Source of the DNA: an uncultured Verrucomicrobiales bacterium
Lineage (GTDB): Bacteria > Verrucomicrobiota > Verrucomicrobiia > Verrucomicrobiales > DEV007
Assembly (NCBI GenBank): GCA_937893785.1
Contig: CALCSP010000772.1
Location: 1 to 6,729, forward strand
DNA: 6,729 nucleotides
Reading direction: 5' to 3'
In this document: one piece after another, positions 1-6,535 of the stretch
Layout of the letters: every line of letters starts with the position of its first letter
How positions within the stretch are numbered: position 1 is the first letter of the stretch
Translations under genes and position numbers: made by a program
The notes under the pieces: model-generated
Told to the model about the DNA's origin: nothing
The model's database searches: none
The model's input: the letters and a program-made list of their open reading frames with translations, nothing else

Positions 1-497
1 GCATGATAGGACACCCCAACAATTGACCACATTTTCTTGTTCAGCACCTGTGCTGCCTCACCTGGGGTCTTGCAATCCTTCACTAAAGGCGAAAAACGGG
101 TGAAGAAATCCTTCCTCCAAGCATCGCGCCTCTCATTAATACTCGCATAGGGAAGCACATCGTTAAAAAACAGTTCTTCATCGATCGCCTGTGCCCACGG
201 AAATTGGGCACGAGCCTTGTAAGCCCATTGAATATTCTCAACGAGATAGTTGCTGGTGAGCGTAACGAGGTCCCGCTCGGGCATATGAGCAATCAGGAAA
301 GCCAAACCAGCAACCTCTCCCTGCGAGATCCTGCCAAATGCCGCACGCAACTCGCGGGCATTATCACCTGATTTCTCAAAGGCGGCATTCAGATCCTCGA
401 CATAAGGCACCGGTATTTTTTTGCCGGATATTTCCAATCCTTTAAGAGCAAAAACTGGAAAAACCAGTAAAGAAAATACCAGAAGGCAAATACGCAT
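1..497 (-). CDS. Secreted transglutaminase-family protein, N-terminal part (runs off window)
   Basis: This is a partial gene. The first 165 residues are present and the rest lies beyond the left edge. Residues 1-17 look like a signal peptide (MRICLLVFSLLVFPVFA, cleavage likely after Ala17), so the product should be exported. The following region carries a block I recognise from PVC-group transglutaminase-domain proteins: FLIAHMPERDL (67-77), NDVLPYASINERRD (112-125), and VKDCKTPGEAAQVLN (139-153). In such proteins this block precedes the transglutaminase core, whose catalytic Cys-His-Asp triad would be encoded outside the window, so activity cannot be judged. The ATG at 497 is chosen because it opens directly into the signal peptide. 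A GTG at 524 is an in-frame alternative, and a TAA at 527-525 blocks anything longer. No Shine-Dalgarno sequence is visible. It is the last of three leftward genes, 60 bp after the DCC gene. Family assignment is from remembered motif similarity, and the substrate is unknown. Confidence 0.75.
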   Translation of the reverse strand, partial: MRICLLVFSLLVFPVFALKGLEISGKKIPVPYVEDLNAAFEKSGDNARELRAAFGRISQGEVAGLAFLIAHMPERDLVTLTSNYLVENIQWAYKARAQFPWAQAIDEELFFNDVLPYASINERRDAWRKDFFTRFSPLVKDCKTPGEAAQVLNKKMWSIVGVSYH

Positions 498-557
498 AGG
501 AGCAATTAAAATGGCAAGTTGCACTTAAGGAGTCAACAGCGTGATCCCTATTTTCCG

Positions 558-977
558 CTAGCCTTTGCCCTTATCATGACCTTTACGCGCTGGGATAATG
601 GCGCATGCCCCCTTACAACCAAATATTTTACTTATCAGGTAGCGGTTCCGGCTCACCCACATATAGAATTTTTCTGCCAACCAGATCACACCAGGCAACC
701 ACATGATGAGGGCAAGAGGGAATAATAACGGCATCCTCAAGCCGAGGAAGCGAAAAGCTCTCGCTGCCCGATAGATCTTGCCTCCGGGTGTCACAACATG
801 AATCGCTTCATGCAAATCCTCATGGGAAACTTCCGGCGCAATCTCACCTGCACGTGAATCATTAATCGGCACCAGTTCGGCCTGATTAAACCAGTCCATC
901 CAGGTCACCAATCGCATCTGGAAAGTGCAAAAAGAGCAATCACTGTCGTAAATGACACAATGACGGGAACGGGACAC
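558..977 (-). CDS. DCC family thiol-disulfide oxidoreductase (DUF393)
   Basis: A 139-residue protein of usual length for the DCC/DUF393 family, which has a thioredoxin-like CxxC near the N-terminus. The motif is YDSDCSFC (10-17), with Cys14 and Cys17 as the putative redox pair. The family consensus is YDGDCxxC, so Ser12 replaces the usual Gly. Further family marks are HVVTPGGKIYRAARAFRFL (60-78), LPGVIWLAEKFYMWVSRNR (94-112) and a second cysteine pair, Cys121 and Cys125, near the C-terminus. The hydrophobic stretch at about 83-101 is normal for the family and need not be a membrane anchor. The start must be the GTG at 977: an in-frame TAG lies four codons upstream (989-987), and the first internal ATG falls after the CxxC motif. 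It sits 72 bp after the lamin-tail gene and 60 bp before the transglutaminase gene, all in the same direction. The partner and reaction of the family are not established, and a protein-disulfide or redox role is inferred from the CxxC alone. Confidence 0.88.
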   Translation of the reverse strand: MSRSRHCVIYDSDCSFCTFQMRLVTWMDWFNQAELVPINDSRAGEIAPEVSHEDLHEAIHVVTPGGKIYRAARAFRFLGLRMPLLFPLALIMWLPGVIWLAEKFYMWVSRNRYLISKIFGCKGACAIIPARKGHDKGKG

Positions 978-1005
978 GTGATGATACTAGGTCAAAACTC
1001 ACATA

Positions 1006-1044
1006 CGGTCAAAGGGCAGCATATTACCTGCGAACATTTGACCG
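1006..1044 (-). repeat. Interrupted inverted repeat downstream of the lamin-tail gene
   Basis: A perfect 8-bp inverted repeat, CGGTCAAA (1006-1013) and TTTGACCG (1037-1044), encloses a second, shorter one, GCAG (1016-1019) and CTGC (1028-1031). The RNA could fold into a two-part stem with small internal bulges. It lies six bases beyond the stop codon of the lamin-tail gene on the minus strand. There is no run of T after the stem, so it is not a typical intrinsic terminator. It may be an attenuator, an RNA-stability element, or chance. A further GGTCAAAA stands at 990-997. Confidence 0.3.
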
Positions 1045-1049
1045 CATCC

Positions 1050-1844
1050 TCAATCTTTCTCCAACCGGTAAAAAAAGGTTCTGCCATTTTCCGGCTGAAA
1101 TTCTATCCGGTTTTCTAATGGACGCAAAACCACTGTCCTTTCGGAAACCTTTTTATATTCGGCACTAAGGTCAGGTGACTCGGTTATAGTGACGCTACCG
1201 CCTCCATTATAGACAAACTCAATAAATAATCCCCCGTTATCCATGCTTCCAACCGCCGTGATTCTAAAGTCAATCTGATCAATCGGATTCTGTGCCTGTC
1301 CGATCGTGGCGGGGGCAACCTTGTAATCAGTCACCGAATTCCCCTCGCTACCTGGTTTTAGCTGTATCGAATCTCCGGCACTGATCCCGGAAATATCAAT
1401 GGCGGCATTTGTTTCCCAAATCGCTGGAGCGTCATCAGCAACTGTGTCTCGAACACCAAGGCTATTTCCCCAGTTAATGTAGTCCACTAATGCCGAGCGT
1501 CTGCCAAATCCTCCACTGGGCAGATAAAGACCAAGCTCACCGCCCTCGGGAGGAAGAAAGGCAGAAGATAGATCAAACACCAGAACCTCACCCGGCAAAA
1601 GGACCAGATCAGGAGTTGTGCTAAATTCCGCATTAATAGTGGCGGATGAAACACTTGGGTAAAAAGGTGAGCCATTAACCCGGTTACACCATCTGTAATT
1701 GGTGATATTAACCGCCTGTGTGCCATTATTGACAAGTTCAACCCGACTATTAGTGAGATCGACTTCACTAATCACAACATTGGCCGAAGCGATCGCAGTA
1801 AATAAAAAAAAGACAAGGGAGGAGAAAAACCTCAACATAATCAT
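1050..1844 (-). CDS. Secreted lamin-tail-domain protein with FYRL-type C-terminus
   Basis: A 264-residue exported protein of unknown function. Residues 1-21 form a clear signal peptide ending in ASA, with cleavage likely before Asn22. Residues 22 to about 185 resemble a bacterial lamin tail domain (LTD), an Ig-like beta fold. The marks are VVISEVDLTNSRVELVNNG (23-41), LLPGEVLVFD (82-91), GGELGLYLPSGGFG (101-114), LVDYINWG (119-126) and a closing ATIGQAQN (179-186). Residues 190-264 form a second small beta-rich module ending in FFYRLEKD. I recall similar FYRL/FYRV endings on many secreted Verrucomicrobiota proteins. Two starts are possible. The outer ATG at 1844 is reported, but the ATG at 1838 has an AGG (1848-1846) seven bases upstream, a better ribosome-binding distance. 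The signal peptide is intact with either. It is the first gene of the leftward group and diverges from the membrane-protein gene. LTD proteins often act in binding or attachment, but no ligand can be named here. Confidence 0.8.
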   Translation of the reverse strand: MIMLRFFSSLVFFLFTAIASANVVISEVDLTNSRVELVNNGTQAVNITNYRWCNRVNGSPFYPSVSSATINAEFSTTPDLVLLPGEVLVFDLSSAFLPPEGGELGLYLPSGGFGRRSALVDYINWGNSLGVRDTVADDAPAIWETNAAIDISGISAGDSIQLKPGSEGNSVTDYKVAPATIGQAQNPIDQIDFRITAVGSMDNGGLFIEFVYNGGGSVTITESPDLSAEYKKVSERTVVLRPLENRIEFQPENGRTFFYRLEKD

Positions 1845-1896
1845 ACCTATGAACTGAACCAGCCACTTTGCAACCTCTCACCCGCCCTTGCAAGAT

Positions 1897-1918
1897 TCGA
1901 CAATTCGTCGACAATTCG
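1897..1918. repeat. Perfect 11-bp tandem direct repeat in divergent spacer
   Basis: TCGACAATTCG occurs twice back to back (1897-1907 and 1908-1918), with the palindrome GTCGAC at the junction (1907-1912). It lies in the 89-bp spacer between the divergent lamin-tail and membrane-protein genes, ending 15 bases before the ATG at 1934. The position would suit an operator for a regulator, but a slippage duplication is equally possible. A weak promoter-like pair for the plus strand, TTGCAA (1888-1893) and GACAAT (1910-1915) with a 16-base spacer, overlaps it. Confidence 0.6.
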
Positions 1919-1933
1919 CCAAGAAGTTAAGAT

Positions 1934-2833
1934 ATGGCCAGTGCCACACTCAACAAATATCAAAACACCAATCCGGTTCTTTGCTGGGCGGTGCGTATTT
2001 TATGTGCCGTGATGTTCGTCGGACACGGCTGGATGTGCTTCAACGAGCAAATGCCATTGCACGCACTGCTGCAGGATGAACCGCTGATGGACAACCTAGT
2101 TAAGAATCTTTTCAGCATGGACTGGAAAGACTGGTTGGCGCTAAAAATCAGTGACAATATTGATACTGCCGTTCGTGTACAGGCATGGATCTTCTTTTTC
2201 TTTGCTACACTCACACTAATACCTTCCTCTCACTGGTTCATGAGGATTGTCTACCTTCTGGGAACGGCAAACCTCGTCTTTCTCGCATGGCTCAAGTATT
2301 TCGCCGCAGCAGAGGGCATAGGCCACTTCCTCGAGCATGCAGGCCAGTTCTGTATGCCTTTGATGGTATACCTGATGGTTTTTGGTCGTGGTTGGCGTTT
2401 CCCCGCCGGCATCATTGCTTCGATTGCCATCGCGCTGACTTTTGTATGCCATGGCCTTCTTGCCATTGGGTTACCTTCAGATATCTCTTGGCTGAATCAT
2501 CCAAGACCCGGAAAATTCATGGAAATGACCATGCTCAGCTTGGGCCTGGAAAGTGAAAAAACAGCAGGCAATATTCTGCTTGCGGCTGGTATCCTCGACA
2601 TTTTAGCAGCCGTATTTCTTTTTACTTTCGGGAAATGGCGCACCATCTCGCTTGCCTATATGGTGATCTGGGGGTTAATGACCGCAATTGCCAGACCTTG
2701 GTCCTATTTTGATCCTGCTTTTGCCAGTGAAACACTCAATCGCTGGCTGCCAGAAGCACTTTACCGTGTTCCACACTTCGGCCTTCCCTTGTGCCTTCTG
2801 CTTGCCTTGCGGCGAAGGAGCAACAATGTTTAA
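1934..2833 (+). CDS. Polytopic membrane protein, apparent duplicated DoxX-like unit
   Basis: A 299-residue integral membrane protein with about seven or eight hydrophobic segments. Likely spans are near residues 16-36, 82-97, 104-121, 138-150, 158-179, 212-231, 237-254 and 281-292. The protein seems to be two copies of one four-helix unit. Unit A has FVGHG (28-32) in its first helix and HAGQFCMPL (135-143) at its last. Unit B has FVCHG (170-174) and RVPHFGLPL (278-286). The motif pairs are offset by 142-143 residues. WGLMTAIARPW (246-256) plus the HFGLPL end resembles DoxX-like membrane proteins of PVC bacteria as I recall them. Function is unknown, and a quinone- or redox-linked role is only a guess from the DoxX name. 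The ATG at 1934 is firm because an in-frame TAA lies at 1928-1930. AAGAAG (1921-1926) could serve as a weak ribosome-binding site. The metallophosphoesterase gene follows after 24 bp and is probably co-transcribed. Confidence 0.8.
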   Translation: MASATLNKYQNTNPVLCWAVRILCAVMFVGHGWMCFNEQMPLHALLQDEPLMDNLVKNLFSMDWKDWLALKISDNIDTAVRVQAWIFFFFATLTLIPSSHWFMRIVYLLGTANLVFLAWLKYFAAAEGIGHFLEHAGQFCMPLMVYLMVFGRGWRFPAGIIASIAIALTFVCHGLLAIGLPSDISWLNHPRPGKFMEMTMLSLGLESEKTAGNILLAAGILDILAAVFLFTFGKWRTISLAYMVIWGLMTAIARPWSYFDPAFASETLNRWLPEALYRVPHFGLPLCLLLALRRRSNNV

Positions 2834-2857
2834 CCATAGACAACCACCTCTCTTATC

Positions 2858-4120
2858 ATGAATTCTCCCAAATCGATTCTCCTTTCCATATTGACAGTCC
2901 TTGCATTGGCGATGTCCACCACTGGTATCATTGCCAAAACCGACAAGTATCGCCTCATCTGGAATAGTTCGCCTGAATCCTCAATCACGGTCGGCTGGTG
3001 CCAGAAGGATGGTGAAAATCCCCGTGTCCATTATGGTGAGGCAAATAACGGTGACCAAGAGCTACCTCTCAGCCATGGTGTTGACCGTAAAAGTACGCAC
3101 CATAAAATCGAAAGTCGTTTTGCTAGACTCACTGGCCTTAAAGCGGACACGCTCTACTACTTCGTAATCCGTGACAGCAATTCAGAAAGCCGCAGATTCT
3201 CCTTCAAGACTGCTCCTGCAGGTGCCGCCAGTTTCTCCTTTGCCGCTGGTGGCGACAGTCGCAACCATCGCGATGCCCGGCAAAGAGCAAACCAAGTTGT
3301 CTCAAAAATTCGGCCACTATTTGTGTGCTTTGGTGGAGACATGATCAACAAGTCCAATCATGAGAGCTGGGTTGGCTGGCTTGACGATTGGCAACTGACC
3401 ACCGGAAAAGACGGACATATGATTCCGATCATTGCTGCCCGGGGAAATCATGAAGGCAAACAGGACATCCATTCCTTTTTTGATACTCCACACGAAAACG
3501 ACTATTACGCGGTGGGTTTTGGCAGTGGATTCCTGCGTGTCTACACACTGAACAGCAATATTGTGCGTGGCGGCGAACAGGGTAAATGGCTCGCTCAGGA
3601 TCTCTCAGAGCACAATGACTTCAAATGGAAGGTGGCACATTACCACCATCCCTTCAGACCTCATCAATCAGGAAAGTCTGAACAGGATGCTCAGTATAAG
3701 GCATGGGCATCACTTTTCTTTAAGCATGGTTTGAACCTCGCTATTGAGTGTGACAGCCACGTTGTCAAGCGTACATGGCCACTGCGTCCCTCAAATGAAG
3801 AGGGCAGTCAGCAGGGATTTATCCGTGATGACAAGTTAGGAACGGTCTTTATTGGTGAAGGGTGCTGGGGAGCCCCGCTGCGCCGCAATAATGACGATAA
3901 GAGCTGGACACGGGCATCAGGAAGCTTCAATCAGGTAAACTGGATCTGTGTCACTCCGGAAAAGATGTTTGCCCGATCCATTCTGGCAGACAGTGTTGAA
4001 AATGCTTCGCAAGTTAAAGACTCTGAACCTTTCAAACTGCCGGAAGGGCTCGAGATATGGGAACCCGAAAATGGCGCTGAAGTGATTATTCCACCTCGTC
4101 ATTTGAAGTCCAGTTCGTAG
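2858..4120 (+). CDS. Secreted purple-acid-phosphatase-like metallophosphoesterase
   Basis: A 420-residue exported calcineurin-like phosphoesterase. Residues 1-26 are a signal peptide. Residues 30-118 resemble the fibronectin-like N-terminal domain of purple acid phosphatases (YRLIWNSSPESSITVGW, then LTGLKADTLYYFVI and FSFKTAP). The catalytic domain follows, with GGDSR (131-135), GGDMIN (159-164), RGNHE (195-199), AHYHHPF (260-266) and CDSHVVKR (298-305). By analogy Asp133, Asp161, Asn197, His263 and His301 would bind the two metals. Two usual ligands look changed. The tyrosine of the plant-type GDxxY motif is Asn164, and the first His of the GHxH motif is Asp299. A conserved tail, GEGCWGAPLR (333-342) and FNQVNWI (357-363), marks a subgroup I associate with PVC bacteria. 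The substrate is probably a phosphate ester in the periplasm, not known further. The start is fixed by an in-frame TAG at 2837-2839, with no other start codon before 2858. No Shine-Dalgarno sequence is visible. It follows the membrane-protein gene by 24 bp and converges on the isomerase-like gene. Confidence 0.88.
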   Translation: MNSPKSILLSILTVLALAMSTTGIIAKTDKYRLIWNSSPESSITVGWCQKDGENPRVHYGEANNGDQELPLSHGVDRKSTHHKIESRFARLTGLKADTLYYFVIRDSNSESRRFSFKTAPAGAASFSFAAGGDSRNHRDARQRANQVVSKIRPLFVCFGGDMINKSNHESWVGWLDDWQLTTGKDGHMIPIIAARGNHEGKQDIHSFFDTPHENDYYAVGFGSGFLRVYTLNSNIVRGGEQGKWLAQDLSEHNDFKWKVAHYHHPFRPHQSGKSEQDAQYKAWASLFFKHGLNLAIECDSHVVKRTWPLRPSNEEGSQQGFIRDDKLGTVFIGEGCWGAPLRRNNDDKSWTRASGSFNQVNWICVTPEKMFARSILADSVENASQVKDSEPFKLPEGLEIWEPENGAEVIIPPRHLKSSS

Positions 4121-4179
4121 CGAGCTGATTTAAGTTCCAAGCTCAACTAGGTTGAAGGTAAAACGAGTTACAATCCCCC

Positions 4180-5103
4180 TTAAATCGCTTCTAGGCACTT
4201 GGCAATATAGCCGCGACTCCTGTTAATGACTGCAGTTATCTCAGCAACGGTGGGAAGGATTGGAATGCCTCGCGGTACTGGGTGCATGAAAATCTCACAA
4301 TATCCCGAGTAATTGATATCCTTCAGGGCCTTTACTATGGGTTTGTAATCCAAGCCTCCTCCAAACCCAGGTAGTTGCTGCATCTCGATAGCTTTGGTCG
4401 ATTTTTTATGCATTCCCTCGGAATGTTCCTGAAAATACATAAACGGGAGATTTTTATCCCCAAGCTCACGGATCAATGCCGGAATCTGGTTAGTGAATTT
4501 GTGCAGATGATGCGGAGCAAAGGCAATACCTAGGTTTGGTGAAGTATTGAATTCGGCAAAGTAGCGTATTGCGTCCGGATGATAGAGCAACTGTCCGCTA
4601 TGGTTCTCCACAGCAATCTTCATGCCGCTCTGCTCTGCCACCGCAATATGCGGCTTCATCTTCTCGAGAAATGCGCGCACCGCTGCCTTGGCCTCTTTGC
4701 CCGCAGGACCACGTGGGCCCGTACTTCCGCACACGACAATTTCAGCATCAAAGGATTTTGCAACCTTCTTGATTTCCTCACGAAGGCCAAAAGGTCCAAG
4801 TGGATATCGCGTAAATACCGCAGGTTTTACACGATGTTTTTCAAACATCTCACGAGCCACGGCATCTCCCATGAATTCGATTTGTTCGCGCTGGTTACCA
4901 TGCACCCTGCACCAGATATCAATAGCCTCACACCCTGCCTTGGCGACCTCAGGCAGAATACTTGCCAGTGGCATTTCGCCATACATGGCCGAAGAAAGAA
5001 TATAGCGCAGTTTAAAACTGCGTCCTTTGGACTGGCCGGATGACTGGACACTCGAAGCCAACATGCCTGCCCCAAGTGCCTTAATGATTTTACGTCGCCG
5101 CAT
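4180..5103 (-). CDS. Tat-exported sugar phosphate isomerase/epimerase-like protein
   Basis: With the start at 5103 the product has 307 residues and opens with a twin-arginine signal, MRRRKIIKALGAGMLASS, typical of PVC Tat substrates. The body (about 31-300) is a xylose-isomerase-like TIM barrel (AP endonuclease 2 superfamily): GCEAIDIWCRVHG (57-69), VENHSG (165-170), FAPHHLH (195-201), QEHSEG (225-230), and CEIFMHPVPRGIPILPT (269-285). Glu166, His199, His227 and Glu270 are plausible metal or substrate residues, by position only. Relatives isomerise, epimerise or dehydrate sugars and inositols, and the substrate here is not evident. The frame stays open upstream to ATGs at 5139 and 5178. The 5103 start is preferred because it places the arginines at the very N-terminus, has AAGAAG just upstream (one base away, so a weak argument), and would lie downstream of a possible -10 box at 5148-5143. 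The gene converges on the phosphoesterase (59-bp gap) and diverges from sufS. Confidence 0.85.
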   Translation of the reverse strand: MRRRKIIKALGAGMLASSVQSSGQSKGRSFKLRYILSSAMYGEMPLASILPEVAKAGCEAIDIWCRVHGNQREQIEFMGDAVAREMFEKHRVKPAVFTRYPLGPFGLREEIKKVAKSFDAEIVVCGSTGPRGPAGKEAKAAVRAFLEKMKPHIAVAEQSGMKIAVENHSGQLLYHPDAIRYFAEFNTSPNLGIAFAPHHLHKFTNQIPALIRELGDKNLPFMYFQEHSEGMHKKSTKAIEMQQLPGFGGGLDYKPIVKALKDINYSGYCEIFMHPVPRGIPILPTVAEITAVINRSRGYIAKCLEAI

Positions 5104-5142
5104 ACTTCTTAGTAAGAGAAAGCGTGGAATAGGTGACATCCC

Positions 5143-5148
5143 ACTATA
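5143..5148 (-). promoter_or_regulatory. Possible -10 box for the isomerase-like gene
   Basis: TATAGT on the minus strand (5 of 6 matches to TATAAT) lies 39 bases before the ATG at 5103. Transcription would begin near 5136, inside the 181-bp divergent spacer and past the longer in-frame starts at 5178 and 5139. No good -35 box lies at the usual distance, so this is weak. I found no convincing promoter for sufS in the rest of the spacer (5149-5284). Confidence 0.25.
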
Positions 5149-5284
5149 AACAGGCTCACACAACCATAGTTGCGGCACAACGTAAAATTCCGAACTTTGG
5201 ATTTACTTTAAATTTACAACATTACCACCAATCCAGTTGAAACCATGCGATAGCCGTTCATGCTACAGATGTTCATCCAATTGA

Positions 5285-6514
5285 ATGCAAACACCTCAAC
5301 AAAACATCGACCTACGTAGCGACTTTCCAATCCTTCAACGTGAAGTGAAGGGCAAGCCGCTTGTCTATCTTGACAATGCGGCGACTACCCAAAAACCGCA
5401 GGTGGTCATTGACCGTGTTTCTGACTTTCTTGCCAACGAAAATGCCAATATCCACCGGGGAGTTCATCACCTGAGCATGGAGGCAACAGATGCTTATGAT
5501 GGCGCCCGCGCACGAGTAGCTGGATTTCTCAACGCCGCGCATCCCGAGGAAATCATCTTTACCCGAGGCACAACCGAGTCCATCAACCTGGTGACTAACA
5601 GTTTCGCACTTCCAAGACTGGAAAGCGGCGATGAAATACTCTTAACCGGCATGGAACACCACGCCAACATTATCCCATGGCAACTTGCTGCTCAACAATC
5701 CGGTGCCCAAATTAAGGTGACACCATTTACCGAGATTGGTGAGATTGACATTGATGCATTCGAGAATCTGCTTGGAGAGCGCACCAAAATGGTAGCTTTT
5801 ACCCATGTATCCAATGTGCTCGGGACAATCAACCCGGCTCAACAGATGATCGCCATGGCAAAAGAAAAAGGCCTCCCTGTACTCCTTGACGGTGCACAGG
5901 CAGTGCCACACCTCCCTGTGGATGTCTGTGCACTTAATTGTGATTTCTACACGTTCTCATCACACAAGCTTTTTGGTCCGGATGGAGTCGGCATTCTTTA
6001 TGGGCGCAAAGATCTGCTAAACGACATGCCTCCCTATCAGGGAGGGGGTGACATGATTGAACGTGTAAGCTTTGAAAACAGCACCTTCCGCTCACCCCCA
6101 GAACGCTTCGAAGCAGGGACTCCGAACATCAGCGGAGCTATAGGTCTTGGAGCGGCAATCGAGTATCTTGAGAGCCTAGATCGGGAAACAGTTCATACCT
6201 TTGAGCAAGAACTGCTTACCTATGCAACTGAGCGCTTGAAGGAAATTCCAGGCCTATCCATCACTGGAACAGCACCTGAAAAGGTAGCCGTGATTTCCTT
6301 TACCCTGAAATCGGCCCACCCCCATGACATTGCTACCATCCTGGATACGGCAGGCATTGCCATCCGCGCCGGGCACCACTGCGCGCAACCACTCATGCAA
6401 CAACTGGGTGTCCCGGCAACAGCACGCGCCTCCTTTGCCTTTTACAACACCATTGATGAAGTCGACAAACTGACCGAGGCTTTGATTGAGGTAAACCGGA
6501 TTTTTGGATCCTGA
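5285..6514 (+). CDS. sufS: SufS-type cysteine desulfurase
   Basis: A 409-residue PLP enzyme that takes sulfur from L-cysteine, yielding alanine and an enzyme-bound persulfide for Fe-S cluster assembly in the cytoplasm. Length and sequence are typical of the SufS group (class II). The visible marks are YLDNAATTQKP (28-38), NIHRGVHHLS (55-64), TRGTTESINLV (93-103), the MEHHANI cofactor-stacking histidine region (123-129), LLDGAQAVPH (200-209; Asp202 contacts the PLP ring), SSHKLFGP (225-232; Lys228 forms the Schiff base), RFEAGTPN (274-281), and RAGHHCAQP (361-369; Cys366 is the persulfide-forming residue). Arg381 should bind the substrate carboxylate. The start is firm: an in-frame TGA immediately precedes the ATG (5282-5284). 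No Shine-Dalgarno sequence is seen. sufU follows after 21 bp, which fits a SufS-SufU pair in which SufU accepts the sulfur. The sufB, sufC and sufD genes are not upstream of it here. Confidence 0.97.
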   Translation: MQTPQQNIDLRSDFPILQREVKGKPLVYLDNAATTQKPQVVIDRVSDFLANENANIHRGVHHLSMEATDAYDGARARVAGFLNAAHPEEIIFTRGTTESINLVTNSFALPRLESGDEILLTGMEHHANIIPWQLAAQQSGAQIKVTPFTEIGEIDIDAFENLLGERTKMVAFTHVSNVLGTINPAQQMIAMAKEKGLPVLLDGAQAVPHLPVDVCALNCDFYTFSSHKLFGPDGVGILYGRKDLLNDMPPYQGGGDMIERVSFENSTFRSPPERFEAGTPNISGAIGLGAAIEYLESLDRETVHTFEQELLTYATERLKEIPGLSITGTAPEKVAVISFTLKSAHPHDIATILDTAGIAIRAGHHCAQPLMQQLGVPATARASFAFYNTIDEVDKLTEALIEVNRIFGS

Positions 6515-6535
6515 CCTTTTTCAACCTTTGCTTGC

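Noticed and set aside
505..536. Promoter-like TTGACT (536-531) and TTTAAT (510-505) on the minus strand before the transglutaminase gene
   Set aside because: The spacer is 20 bases, too long for a usual promoter, and the -10 box would sit only 7 bases from the start codon, leaving almost no leader.
1888..2079. Plus-strand open frame overlapping the membrane-protein gene start
   Set aside because: It lies out of frame over the 5' part of a well-supported membrane protein, and its translation has no recognisable domain or composition pattern. It is a shadow frame.
4127..4186. Inverted repeat GATTTAAG (4127-4134) and CTTAAATC (4179-4186), with a small TCAAC-TAG-GTTGA hairpin inside (4143-4155), between the convergent genes
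   Set aside because: It is suggestive as a shared terminator, but the outer arms are AT-rich and 44 bases apart, the inner stem is only 5 bp, and no T-run follows on either strand. It could well be chance.
4579..5043. Long plus-strand open frame (154 codons) antisense to the isomerase-like gene
   Set aside because: The opposite strand encodes a clear TIM-barrel protein with conserved motifs throughout. The antisense translation is rich in Cys, His and Arg with no motif, as expected for a shadow frame.
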